This document shows positions 1 to 9,673 of a DNA stretch of 64,000 bases, in pieces; the first letter of the stretch is position 1, and every line of letters begins with the position of its first letter. Source of the stretch: Emiliania huxleyi CCMP1516 (lineage: Eukaryota > Haptophyta > Isochrysidales > Noelaerhabdaceae). Location: positions 434,918-498,917 of the forward strand of contig NW_005200011.1 in the NCBI RefSeq assembly GCF_000372725.1. The letters run 5' to 3'. The notes below the pieces were generated by a model. The model saw only the letters and a list, made by a program, of their open reading frames with translations. It had not been told where the DNA came from and ran no database searches. A program made the position numbers and the translations under genes.

Positions 1-42
1 ATTCCGAAAAATACAACACAGGTAGCCACTACTAAGGAACCA

Positions 43-600
43 ATGCTTATTCAAAGAATACAGCCTCCTTATTCTAAAAGTATGGAAGACGTCACTCCGT
101 CTGACGATCTCTCGATTACTATTGATTTGTGCTTTGCGCAGCAAGTGACGTTTTTCGAAAAATTAGAAGAGATGGCCTCGAAAGCGTGCAAGGAAACGTT
201 TAAGGTGGATCTCCCCTTTAAATGCTTGCTGAAGGATAACTTGGCTCGTCTAAAAATGAAAAAGAATGTTGATGTCATTAGACTCGATGGAAAGAGGCTG
301 ACAGCATCTGATCTAGGTGCTGGTGACTATGTTGTCCCAATCATAAGATGTACGTGTCTCTGGAAGAGCTCTGATTCCGTAGGCATCTCCATTCGTTGCG
401 TAAGATTGTTACTCGTCGAAAAGGGAGAAGGAGATATCGCGACCTTCGGGGGCAAAGACATGGGCTCTATGGCTCAGACTGGACTCCTCTTGGTCCCTTC
501 TGATGCCCTAGGCCACACCTGGGCCTTACCTGGGGTCCTAGGGGCCGGGCAGGGTTTGCCCCCCCCAACTGGCCCGGAGAACCTTAAGGTATGCAAATAG
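43..600 (+). CDS. Uncharacterised virus/mobile-element-like ORF, probably partial
   Basis: An ORF of 185 codons begins at ATG 43, but the first ~130 codons are clearly richer in A/T (many AAA, GAT, TCT codons) than anything nearby. Around position 430-440 the composition switches abruptly to GC-rich, Pro/Gly-rich sequence that looks like host DNA read through. The N-terminal part is compact and well formed, with a Lys-rich middle and the motifs DLGAGDYVVP and SVGISIRCVRLLLVEK near its end, so the authentic protein probably stops or is interrupted near residue 130. I do not recognise the family. The composition contrast suggests a fragment of an integrated algal virus, polinton-like element or other mobile element whose remainder lies left of the window (inference). 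No catalytic motif is visible. Confidence 0.4.
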   Translation: MLIQRIQPPYSKSMEDVTPSDDLSITIDLCFAQQVTFFEKLEEMASKACKETFKVDLPFKCLLKDNLARLKMKKNVDVIRLDGKRLTASDLGAGDYVVPIIRCTCLWKSSDSVGISIRCVRLLLVEKGEGDIATFGGKDMGSMAQTGLLLVPSDALGHTWALPGVLGAGQGLPPPTGPENLKVCK

Positions 601-767
601 TGAATGCATCGAGGGGTTGATTGTGTGATTTTTCAGTGATCTCGTGTGAGCGCGTTGCACCGTCGTCTTGTGAAGACGGGGGTCTTGTGCCCTGGGACTT
701 GACCGCAAGCGGCAAGGGGGGGCCAAAGATGATTCAGGGCCCCGGCCAAAAGGGGCAAAGGGCAAGG

Positions 768-1752
768 GCGCTCTGATTCGACTTTTAACTTCAAACAAAG
801 ACAGTGGCACGCGCCGCAGCGCGTCAGGAGCGGATCCGTCAGTTAGTTGAGTGTTCACGCCGGGATCGTGTCCCCGACAACCTGGCCAGACTTTAAATAA
901 ATAAATATCTTTGTGCAGGGTTCTTTGTGTGGCCAGACTTAGTACGGTTGACAGGCTAGTTCCAATTCACTCTGACACGCTAATCTTGAAAACATCCAAC
1001 GGAGCTCCGTGTTGCTCCCTGCGCCATCCCCCGCGCTCCCTGCGGCCATGGTCGATTATCCTAGTATGAGAGGTTGTCTGACTACCGCGAGAGCGACCCA
1101 ACTCGTCCACATCGTCCGATGGTGGTGCCTCAAAGTCAGCCTTCCGAGGCTATCGTGGGGTCGAGCCGGCTCGCAGTAGCCGCGACATGTGGTTCCACCA
1201 CCCCTCGTAGGCTTTGCCTCTGCTCGCCACCGTTCCCAGGCTGCCTAATGGGATGGAAAGGAAGGCTGGGCGAGCGTATAGAAGCGTGCTCGACCCTGTC
1301 GTGGCAACCTGCACGGCAGCGCTGGCAGGCGCGATGAGCGTCGTGCCACCTGACCCGAGACGGGTCGCAGGCGTCATACCGAGCGCGTCGAGACCGTGTC
1401 CTGATGCGCTCTGCACGGGTGAGTCACGTCGGCGTCAAAGGAGCGACGTGCGACCTGTCAGGGCTTGATCTCCGATCTCAGCAGCGTCGAGTCGTCTCCG
1501 GCGGCGACAATTTTGTACCTCCCCAGGACGCGCAGAGGCAGCTGCGACCCCGCCAAGTTGGACGGTTGCACACCGCGCCACCTGCTGTGTGCAACCGTCC
1601 ACTCGGCGGGGTCGCGGCTGCCTCTGGAAGGCAAAATCAAGATTGTGTACTGTTGTGGCCTAAAGTCTGTGCAGGTTGTGAGGGACACGAGCCCGGCGTC
1701 AACATGAGCGTGCCACTGTCTTTGTTTGAAGTTAAAAGTCGAATCAGAGCGC
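768..1752. repeat. Perfect 43-bp inverted repeat pair, 899 bp apart
   Basis: Positions 768-810 and 1710-1752 are exact reverse complements. The repeated sequence, read from 1710, contains a codon-like stretch translating to VPLSLFEVKSRIRAP, so the same peptide can be read on opposite strands at the two copies. No clear target-site duplication lies outside the arms. The pair may be the termini of a ~985-bp non-autonomous element, or two insertions of one short repeat in opposite orientation. Confidence 0.7.
1535..1625. repeat. Long hairpin (39-nt arms, 13-nt loop)
   Basis: Arms at 1535-1573 and 1587-1625 pair almost completely around a short loop. It lies between the arms of the 768/1710 inverted repeat. 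The size resembles a precursor hairpin or a palindromic element end; nothing identifies its role. Confidence 0.6.
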
Positions 1753-2767
1753 CGTCGGCGCTGTCCCTCGTTTTCCTCCCACGGACCGCCCGTCCGGCAC
1801 CGCTCCGGGACGCACGCCGGCGAAGCACCATCAAGCTGCTGTACGGCCCCAGCATCGCCTTCCCAGGCTTAGCTAGACTGAAAAATATTGTGCACATGGT
1901 TAGTCTCTACAATATATACACTGACACTTCACCTCCCAGAGCTCGTCCCGGTCCGCCACGGCCATCCTCGGCCTCCGGAGGGCCCCCGGCCGCGGCGCGG
2001 TGCGGCGGCGTCACAAATCCGACCACAGAGCACCGGGACGCGGTCGGGCGATCTGAGGCCCAACTAGGCGTATGCATTGCCCATCCAGGGCTATCACCTG
2101 GACCCATCAACAGGCGCCTGCGGCGCCGTGCTCAGAGCTGCTGTTCACAGCTGCACAGACTTTCGTACGGCACAGTAGGGCGAGCTGTGGCACTGTGAAA
2201 TGGAACTAGCCACACCGTATACGGGTTGTTGCACGAGTATATGGGCCACGATGTCTCAAATATGAGGGGTTTTGACTCCTACCGGCTCCTGACGCTATCC
2301 CTGGCAGCTCTAATGACCAGGATCAGTAGTATTGTGATAGAGGGTGCCCATACTAGCGCAGGAGCTGCCACACTCGCCCGGACCGTCCCCTTCTGGGGCC
2401 GGTTCCGCAGCCCGCGAGAGCCGACAGCGGGCCGTGCCGCAGGTGCCTACTGCCGAGTGCCACAAACACTGCGCCGTCCCGCCATCACCTACAGGCTGTC
2501 TTGTGGGATGGTTGGGATGTCCAAACGCCACCATCTTGGCTCTTGCGACCTCAAACCCTCGAGCTGTATGGGTGGTCCTGACGTCGACAGACGCCCGAGG
2601 ACCATGGTGAAGCTGAGCCGGAACGCGTCGACAGGTCTCGCCTGAGCCCGTGGCGGTCGCCGGCTGAGTCGCCGTGCACGAGCCGGTACCTCAGGCGTCA
2701 CCTCCGCAGCCTCAGGTCTCAAACTCCACCACCTCCGACGGGACGCTTTCGGTGGCACGCTCGGCGG

Positions 2768-2916
2768 CGAGTTTGTTGCAGCCCCACAGCGCGCACGGCG
2801 TCGAGCCTAATCGGTCTGGTCTGTTCGCGGCACTCACTGGGTGCCAGGGAGTGCCGCCGACACGCGAGCGGTGCTTCCCGGCAGCGCGCGCCGGCTGTGG
2901 GGCTGCAACAAACTCG
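2768..2916. repeat. 23-bp inverted repeat pair
   Basis: Positions 2768-2790 and 2894-2916 are exact reverse complements separated by 103 bp. No target-site duplication is visible. Confidence 0.6.
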
Positions 2917-3268
2917 AGACACGCTTTTTGGGACATTTTCGACGCTTTTGTCCCATATACTCGAGCAACAACCCATACAGTAGAGAGAGAGAGTACAGTA
3001 GTCGTCCGCGGATTTGTATTTCCTGTTTTTATCGCGTACTCTCTGCTCGTCTCTCGCGAATAAATAAGATAATAATAAGATAACCCGCGCACGTGTATAG
3101 TAGACATTCCAAGATCCTCACAACCTCCAGCCGCATTGTCCATACTCTCAAACGTGCCGCCCCACAAGGGGTAGCAGCCCTTGCTCGCGGCGCTTCCTCC
3201 GTGCATCAAACCGCCGCGGCATGAGGACGTGCGGTTAGCCCGCGTGCCCGTCCGCGCAGCGGGCGGGC

Positions 3269-4212
3269 TCACAAGCCAACCTTGTTCTTGTTCGGCGTGC
3301 CCGTGTAGCCGAGCGCCGCGCCGGGGAAGTCGTAGTCCTTTGCGGCGGCGGGAGCGGCAGTGAGGACAGGGGCGGTGAGGGCAGCAACGCGAGGGCAGCA
3401 AAGGGAGAGAGACCGCGGGGAGGCGAGGAGGGGAGCAGCGAGTGAGGAACTCGCCTTGACCGTCCCAAACGAGCGCGCCATGCCTGCGGCAAGAAGGGCC
3501 AACGTTCGCTGCCGAGACCTTTCTAAACCAGAGGTGTCAGAGTGTCACACACCGGCGACAATCTTCTCGATCTCGTTCTTGTTGGCGGCCGGGTTTTGGC
3601 TGAGGGCCTGCGGGCGCCGACAGTACGCGTGGAAGGGCGAGTAGTTGGGCCAGGGAACGCTTAGAAACGAAGGGACCTGCAGCCGGCCGAGAGCGAGAAG
3701 CGTTGCGACCTGCTCCTTGGACGTCTTGGTGCCATCCCTGGTGAGCCGCTCGGCCTCGGCTGCGGCGAGGGAAGGCCGGTCGGGTGTCAGGGTCGCGCGG
3801 CAGCTTGGTGGCGCCGCCGGGTCAGTGTCACGGCAGCTGGCCGTCGCTGCACGTGTCTGGATGAGTGTGCGTGCGCGGCGGGCTCACTCGAGAGCTCGGA
3901 GATCAGGCCTTCCACGGTGTTGACCGAGCACTCCTCTTCAAGGCACGCGGCAGCCACACGCTGCAGCGCGATCGTCCACTCTGTGTCGACCATGGATGGG
4001 TGCGGGGCACGAAGGGCAGCAAGCGCGCGCGAGGCGCTGACAAGCGGGCGCGAGGCGCTGAGCGCGCCGATGTGCAGGCCTGTGGGGGGAAGTTGGGCGA
4101 GCGATCAGGCCTCGGCGCTCGTGAGTGCGAGGGTGGGACGTGCGAGGGTGGCGCCGTTGGCCCCTGAGACCACGAAGAGGAGTAGAATGCTCATCATCGC
4201 GGAAAGCGTCAT
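3269..4212 (-). CDS. Small protein with signal peptide and plastid-type presequence (5-exon model)
   Basis: Exons on the minus strand: 4212-4140, 4079-3888, 3759-3677, 3607-3551 and 3337-3269, giving 157 aa. Phases agree at every junction. The N-terminus starts MTLSAMMSILLLFVVSG, a signal peptide, followed by an Ala/Ser/Arg-rich stretch without acidic residues, the layout of a bipartite plastid-targeting sequence. The mature part has CLEEECSVNTVEGLISEL, a helical segment with TKTSKEQVATLLALGRLQ, and a C-terminus ending TGTPNKNKVGL. I do not recognise the family. The third and fourth exons could be one exon (3759-3551), which is also open and would insert 23 residues. A targeted plastid protein is inference from the N-terminus only. 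Confidence 0.55.
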
Positions 4213-4326
4213 CAGGATGCGATGTGTTGATAGATTAAAGAAATTATCTCCGGCGGTCGGCGTTGTCCCACCAGATACAGACAACACTCACACAAATCGC
4301 TGGCCGTACACACGCACACGGTACGC

Positions 4327-6082
4327 TCAGGTCCTTCGCCCCAAGGCCCTGAGCAGCCTCGACTCGAGCGCGTTCAGCGACACGAGGCCGGCTTGCAAGG
4401 CGACCGCCGGAGTCAGCTGCGGCGCCACCCCGGCGCGCTCGGCCTCGCGGAGGATGTCGAGCGCCCGCTCCCACTCCCCGGCGGCCTCGCACGCCGAGAT
4501 GACGGCCGCATAGGAGCGCAGGGTGGGGGGCGCGCCCGCCTCCCGCATCTCGCCGAGCAACGCGACCGCCTCCGCCGCCCTGGAGGTGGCGGCGCATGCG
4601 GCGAGAGCTGCGTTGAAGGAGAAGGCGTTCGGCGCGCCCTTGCCGCCCGCACGCCGCACCCTCTCGAAGAGCTCAAGCACCGAGTCCCACTCGCCAGCGC
4701 GCTGGCACGCAAGCAACGCGGTGTTGTACGAGACGGCGTCGGGCTGCACGCCCGCCGCCGCCATCTCGTCGAGTATCGCAACCTACGAAACCGCGTCACG
4801 CGTCTCGCACTTTTCGCCGCGCCAGATGTCCGCCCGCGTCGCCGGGCAGTGCGCACCGCCCGCCGCGGCTGCCTCCCCTTGTCGAGGGCCGCCAGGGCCG
4901 CGTTCCAAGAGATGAGGTCGGGTCGTGCGCCTGTCGCAGCGGTAGCGGTGGCGCAATCATGTGGCGGTCACGTCACGCCCCAGCCTCCCGCCCAGCGAGA
5001 GAGGAGGAGGCACCGGAGCGGCGGATCTCATCGAGGAGGAAGAGGGCGGCCTTCCAGTCCCCCGCGGCGCCGCACGCGCTGATGGCGGCGCTGACGGCCA
5101 CCTGCGCCGCGTGTCGTGATCACACGGGTCGATCTTTGGGTTGATCTCGGTTGATCTCGGGTAGCTGCCTGTGTGACGCGGAGTCCGCTTGAGCGCATCT
5201 CCGCGAGCAACTCCAGCGCACGCTCCGGCGGCGCGCCTCCCTTTGCGCAAGCCGAGATGGCGGCGCCTATGGCAACCGGGGCGTCGCTCATCTCGCGTGT
5301 GCAGCACCATGGGCAGCCAGGGAAGACGCGCCGAAGGTCCGCTCGTTTGGTGCGACGCCCTGTCGGCGCATGCCGTCGAGAAGCTCGAGAGCGCGCCGCC
5401 ACTCGCCGCGCCGCTGGCACGCGGCGATGGCGGCGCTCCAACTCACGACGTCGGGTTCGACGCCCGCAGCGCGCATGCCTGTCGACAGGAGCTCGAGCGC
5501 CGTGTCCAGCTCGCCTGCGCGGCCGCACGCGCTGATGGCGGAGTTGAACGAGTTGCAGTTTGGCGAGAGGCCCTGCCGCTGCATCTCGGCCAGCAGGTCG
5601 AGAGCGCGCCGCCACTCGCCGCCCCGCGAGCAAGCGGCGAGCGCAGCGTTGAAGACGACAACATTGCTCTCGAACCGATCGCCGGCGCGCGCCTGTTCGA
5701 AGATCTCGAGCGCGCGCGCCGGCTGCCCGCCCTTCTCGCACGCGGACACTACGGCGCTCACGCTGAACGGATTCGGCTCGACGCCGGCATCGCTCATTGT
5801 GTCAAAGAGTCCGACGGCGCGGCGCCAGTCACCGGCGCGGCCCCAGGCGGCGATACACATCGTGTATTCCTTTTGAGACTGCGGCTCGAGTTCGGCGATG
5901 AGCCGCGCGATTGACTGCCGGTTTCGCGTCTGCTTGAGAGCGCCGCAGAGCGCGGAGCGCGAGGGCAGCGGAGCTACCGGCTGCGAGGCCGGCAGCGGAG
6001 TGCGCTCTGGCGCGCGCGCGCCGACGGACTTCGGGGCGGCGGGTGCGAGTAATATGAACGAGAGCAGCAGCTCGGTGGACAT
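4327..6082 (-). CDS. Pentatricopeptide repeat (PPR) protein, organelle-targeted
   Basis: Exons 6082-5332, 5266-5169, 5101-5014, 4930-4857 and 4782-4327 give 488 aa. All phases match; introns 1 (65 nt) and 2 (67 nt) read as GC-AG and the other two as GT-AG. The protein begins with a hydrophobic signal (MSTELLLSFILLAPA) and a basic Pro/Ala-rich leader, then about eleven 35-residue P-type PPR motifs with the usual N/S-x-A-[IL]-x-A-C core and a G-[VL]-x-P-[ND] end, running to the C-terminus without an E/DYW editing domain. PPR proteins bind organelle RNA in a sequence-specific way and act in its stability, processing or translation. The secretory-type leader suggests plastid rather than mitochondrial import. 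Splicing at each intron restores the 35-residue register, which strongly supports the model. Confidence 0.88.
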
Positions 6083-6207
6083 CAACGCAAGGAGAAAGGA
6101 GAAAATCGTTCGTTCTCTGCATTTATCAGAAGACGAGCTGCAGGGGAGCTCAGTGATGGGAGAGGGCTAGGAAAGGAATCGCGAGAAAAACGCGCAGCGA
6201 AATTAAC

Positions 6208-6913
6208 ATGCCAGCGCGCTTCTTCGCTGCGCTACTTCTCCTCGGGGTGGCGGCCGCACTGCGCCTGCCGCAGCAGCAGACGTTCATGCTGCGCCGCGCC
6301 GCGCTGCAGCAGTCCGCCGCCGCTGCTGCCGCCGCCGCACTTCTTGCTGCGCCGGCGCAAGCGCTCGACAAGGCCGAGTTTGCCAAGGCAGTCGCAGACA
6401 AGCGCGAGGCAGAGCGGGTGGCGGCACTGCCTGCTTCGCGGCTGAAGACGCTCAGAGATTCGCTCGCGAACGACGCACCCGCTCTGCTCGAGGCTGGCGA
6501 CTGGGGCAAGCTGCGCAACGCCATCGTCGCCGCCCGCAAGAGCACTGGCGCCCTGGTTGCGGAAACGAAGCGCGACCTGCGGCCGCTGACCAAGGCGCTG
6601 GACGCGCAGCTCTACTCGCTCGACGAGTTTGCGTACTCTCAGGAAGCCGTGATGCCGGGCATGTTCAGTGGCTACTGCGCCCAGGGCGTCGTTCCGCGCG
6701 ACGAGCCTGGCGCGTGCAAGGTCCGTCCCACTGCTGACCTAAAGGTGCGCAGGAGAGAGACAGCGAGCCCTCGCCGAGGAAGGCCCGCCCTGCCCGCACC
6801 ACCCGACGGCTATAGCCGCTCACCTCTTGCCCACCGTGCACCCCCAGGCGCAGTCCGCCAAGCTGAAGGAGGCGGTGGCAACCTTCGACAAGTTGCTCGC
6901 CGAGGTGAAGTAA
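6208..6913 (+). CDS. Thylakoid-lumen protein, PsbQ/Psb31-like helical bundle
   Basis: Exons 6208-6744 and 6848-6913 give 200 aa; the intron is GT-AG, phase 0. The N-terminus is tripartite: a signal peptide (MPARFFAALLLLGVAAA), a short leader, then a twin-arginine thylakoid transfer signal (LRRAALQQSA..., Ala-rich core, cleavage near APAQA). The mature part is helical and charged, with GDWGKLRNAI and a conserved-looking LYSLDEFAYS segment, and ends in a Lys-rich helix. This layout is typical of extrinsic photosystem II proteins of the PsbQ/Psb31 four-helix type in algae with secondary red plastids. The family call rests on architecture and the helix pattern, not on a diagnostic motif. It lies head to head with the PPR gene, their start codons 125 bp apart. 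Confidence 0.55.
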
Positions 6914-7452
6914 TACGAGGATACAAATATATGTGACACGTTAGTCGTGACCGATCCCGCTGGCTAGAGCGGGCTGCACACACTAGGGGCTTAAAAAAAA
7001 TCTCAGTCTCTGCCGCGCAAAGGCGGCCGTCACCGTGCATCGCACGACCAGCGCACGACGAACTCGGCACCTCAAAAAACACTATAACGTGTATAAACTT
7101 GCTAAACACACACACACACATAGGACGCCCAGCCTTGCCTTCGTGCCGCCGAGTGCATATCCTATGCGAGAGAGATCCCCTGTGCCCTGTGCCCAGCCCT
7201 CTCCGCGCGGCGATGCGCCCTCCCCCCTCGCTTTTGCAAAATCCTGCAAAGGTGGGGACGTGTCTGTCCTCGACCCAGCCCTAGCTTGGGATGTCCGTTG
7301 TATTTATTTATTTACACACACACACACGTGGGGGCTGGGGGGGTGTTCCACCCCTCATCTCTCGCGCTCGCTCGGCGAACGCCGGCGCGGCCGCAAACGC
7401 GCGAATCCAAAAGTCAGATATGCTCTCCCCGCTTCCCCGCCGCCCGGAGGCG
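6914..7452. other. Intergenic, with CA microsatellites
   Basis: This stretch separates two convergent genes. It contains two (CA)n runs near 7110-7124 and 7313-7327 and otherwise shows no coding signal that I trust. Confidence 0.5.
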
Positions 7453-8347
7453 CTACATATTCTTCTTGTCCTTCGCCTTGCGCGCCTTGCGCTCTTTCTC
7501 GGCGCGCGCCACCGCCCGTTGGTCGATCTGGGGGGCGAAAGAAGAGAGAGTTGGAACGGGCGAGAGGCAGCGCGAGTGGTACTGTGGCTGGCAGGCAAGC
7601 TGTGTGTCGAGTCTCTGGAAGCTGTGCGAAAATCTCTAGACGCTGTGCGGCAACTCGGGATCGCCCCGGCCGCCTCGCCTGCATCCAGGGCGCAAAGTCG
7701 AAGCCCGACTCCGACTTGGTAAAGTCAATCTTCTTCTCGGGGTCGCGGACGGAGGAGGTGGCTCGCGTGCCCTGACAGACGCGTGCGGCGGAGTCTCACA
7801 GGGAGGACATCAGGGACGCGTGTGGGGACGTGGTAGGTGCCGCGCCTTTTTCAACGTAGCCATCCGCTCCATGGCGTTCGGGTTGGGTGTGTCGTCGTAC
7901 AGTGCCTCGCCGGGCGCCAACTTTGTCCCCGCCGCCTCTTCGCCGTACGTATCGGCGACGGCCTCGTCCACCGGGCGCGCTACGCTCGCAGCCGTGGTCA
8001 CAAAATCGAAGCCTGTGCGGTGTGAGGGACGGTGGTGAGAATGCAGACGCTGGCGGTTGCGCGAGGAAGCTCGCACCAAATTTCAGGATGGTGGCGAGCA
8101 GGGCGAGGAAGATGGCGGTCAGGCCGAGGTTGAGAACGGTGTCGAAGATGCTCGCTGTGTCCTTGGCACTCGAGGCCAACAGCAGCGAGGAAGCGCCGCT
8201 GTCGCTCGTGATCGCCGAGGCGGGAGCGGCGCCGCCGCTGCTGACGAAGGCGGCGAGCGAGCCGCCAGCGGCAGCTAGCGCGGACCGCGCGGCCGGTGCG
8301 ATGGCGGGCGCGCCTCCGCGCAGCAGGGTCGGCGGCGAGAGCAACAT
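7453..8347 (-). CDS. Predicted plastid membrane protein with one transmembrane helix
   Basis: Exons 8347-8077, 8012-7846, 7771-7679 and 7527-7453 give 201 aa. Intron 1 is GT-AG; introns 2 and 3 read as GC-AG; phases match throughout. The N-terminus is long, Ala/Ser/Pro-rich and basic, as in a plastid leader, followed by a transmembrane helix around residues 70-92 (NLGLTAIFLALLATILKFG). After it come an acidic stretch with DTYGEEAAG and DDTPNPNAMERM, a segment KSESGFDFAPWMQ, and a Lys/Arg-rich C-terminal tail. I do not recognise the family. An in-frame ATG at 8380 would add 11 residues. A thylakoid or envelope protein is inference. Confidence 0.55.
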
Positions 8348-8399
8348 ACGGTGCGATGTTCTCGGTAGATGCCACAACAAAGAATTTTAGAAGGCGTGG

Positions 8400-9240
8400 C
8401 CGCAACAAAGAATGGTGAAGCTTTCCGCTTTCCTGCTGTTTGGCACGCTGCCCCACGGACTCCATACCCGAAAGAAAGAGAGGGGAGCTCGCGGGAGAGG
8501 TGACGAGAGAACTACAGGTAAGTGGGGAAGGCAGCCTCGATCGCCATACTGACATGGATGCGAAACAACGACAAGACCAAGGCACGGGCAGAGGAACGAG
8601 AGAAGAATATTGGGTGGATAAAGCGCCTGTTCACGGCATGGAGGGTGAGCCACGCTGAACGTAGAGCCGAACGGGAGGAAGCCGGGGAAGACGACTCCGA
8701 GGAGGACGAACCAGTGGAAATCCCGCCGTCAGCTGTCACGATGCACCCGAAGGGGACCCCAGCGCCGGCATCATCCGTGAAGGCGCAAGTGTCCGAAGAG
8801 AGTGGACCTGAGCAACGATATGACTGGGCGGCAAATGATAGCGGTGGGCGTCAGAAGACTCGTCCTTGCTCGAGGAGAGCTCGATAAACTCGAGGGGCCA
8901 GGATATGCTGCGAGGAGGGCAGAGTTGCGCCGAGAGGCGAGAGCAAGGGATCGGCAGGCAGCGGCGTCGTCGCAGAACGAGGCAGAGGGGAGCGAAGCGA
9001 CAGAGGAAGAAGCGACAAGAGAGAGAACGACGAGAGTGGGAAGACCGCGAGGTGGCATGAAGGTTGCAGCGAGAATCGGAGAGGGACTGATGCGAAGAGA
9101 GATAGGAAGAGGCAGACGCCCAAGGGTGGGCGACGGCTAGCGCACCACACCCCTCTTCTTAAAATCCCTGTGTGTTGGCGGCGTGCCGTCCTCCCATCCC
9201 TCCCTTGGGTTGTCTATTTTCTTTCTTTCTTTCTGCTGTT
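8400..9240 (+). mobile_element. Dispersed repeat (copy 1) with decayed coding sequence
   Basis: The 3' half (about 9000-9240) recurs at 52105-52345 on the same strand, at 38581-38760 inverted, and in shorter form at 21053-21106 (inverted) and 9571-9632. The shared end runs through a word TTAAAATCCCTGTGTG, a GGCGGCGTGCCGTCC block and a (TTTC)n tail, reminiscent of a retroposon 3' end. Upstream are Arg/Glu-rich reading frames, two of which end in the shared block: one with RRPRVGDG at its C-terminus, the other with RERREWEDREVA. Frames switch several times, so any protein is decayed or spliced. No reverse transcriptase or transposase motif is seen. Confidence 0.55.
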
Positions 9241-9570
9241 TGGTGTGTCCGTTTTATTTATTCCCTCCCCCCTCAAGACCTTCCCAAGGGCGAGGACACG
9301 CGCAGGCCGCACCTCTAGTGAGGCCCGCATAGTATGTGGGAGACTCATGCCGCCGCCCCTGCCACCCCTGTGTCAGTGTGCCCGTGGTAGTGAGAGACTG
9401 CCGATGAGAAGCCGGAGGAAGGTCGCTAGACTGAGATGAGACCGCCAGTGGAGTTGGGATTCCACCGTGCACCGCGCTGCGAGCCTGTCGTGTCCCTTGT
9501 CAGGAGCAGGAGAGCCCCACCTGTGCCCCTGTCCTTCCAAAATCCTGCTCATGCAGGTGTGGACCCTGTC

Positions 9571-9632
9571 CTCCTCCCCCATCCCTCGTTTGGGTTGTCT
9601 GTTTTCTTTCTCTCTTTTAGACGTGCCGGAGC
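9571..9632 (+). repeat. Degenerate copy of the TTAAAATCCC-family tail
   Basis: The stretch from the CCTCCCCCATCCCTCGTTTG word into a pyrimidine-rich tail matches the 3' part of the repeats at 9187-9240 and 52300-52345. It sits about 40 bp upstream of the Cys/Pro-rich protein's start codon. Confidence 0.4.
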
Positions 9633-9673
9633 CGTCCGACTGTAGCGACTAGCACACCTCGTCACCGCCGGCC

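Larger units (their letters stand above)
601..3268. other. Gene-poor region with inverted repeats
   Basis: No convincing gene is seen. Short overlapping ORFs occur on both strands but have biased, low-information composition and no domain-like sequence. The region holds a 43-bp inverted repeat pair, an 85-100 nt hairpin and a 23-bp inverted repeat pair (listed separately). AT-rich stretches at about 880-910 and 3040-3090, the latter with repeated AATAA-like words, could be 3' ends of unseen transcripts. Confidence 0.5.
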
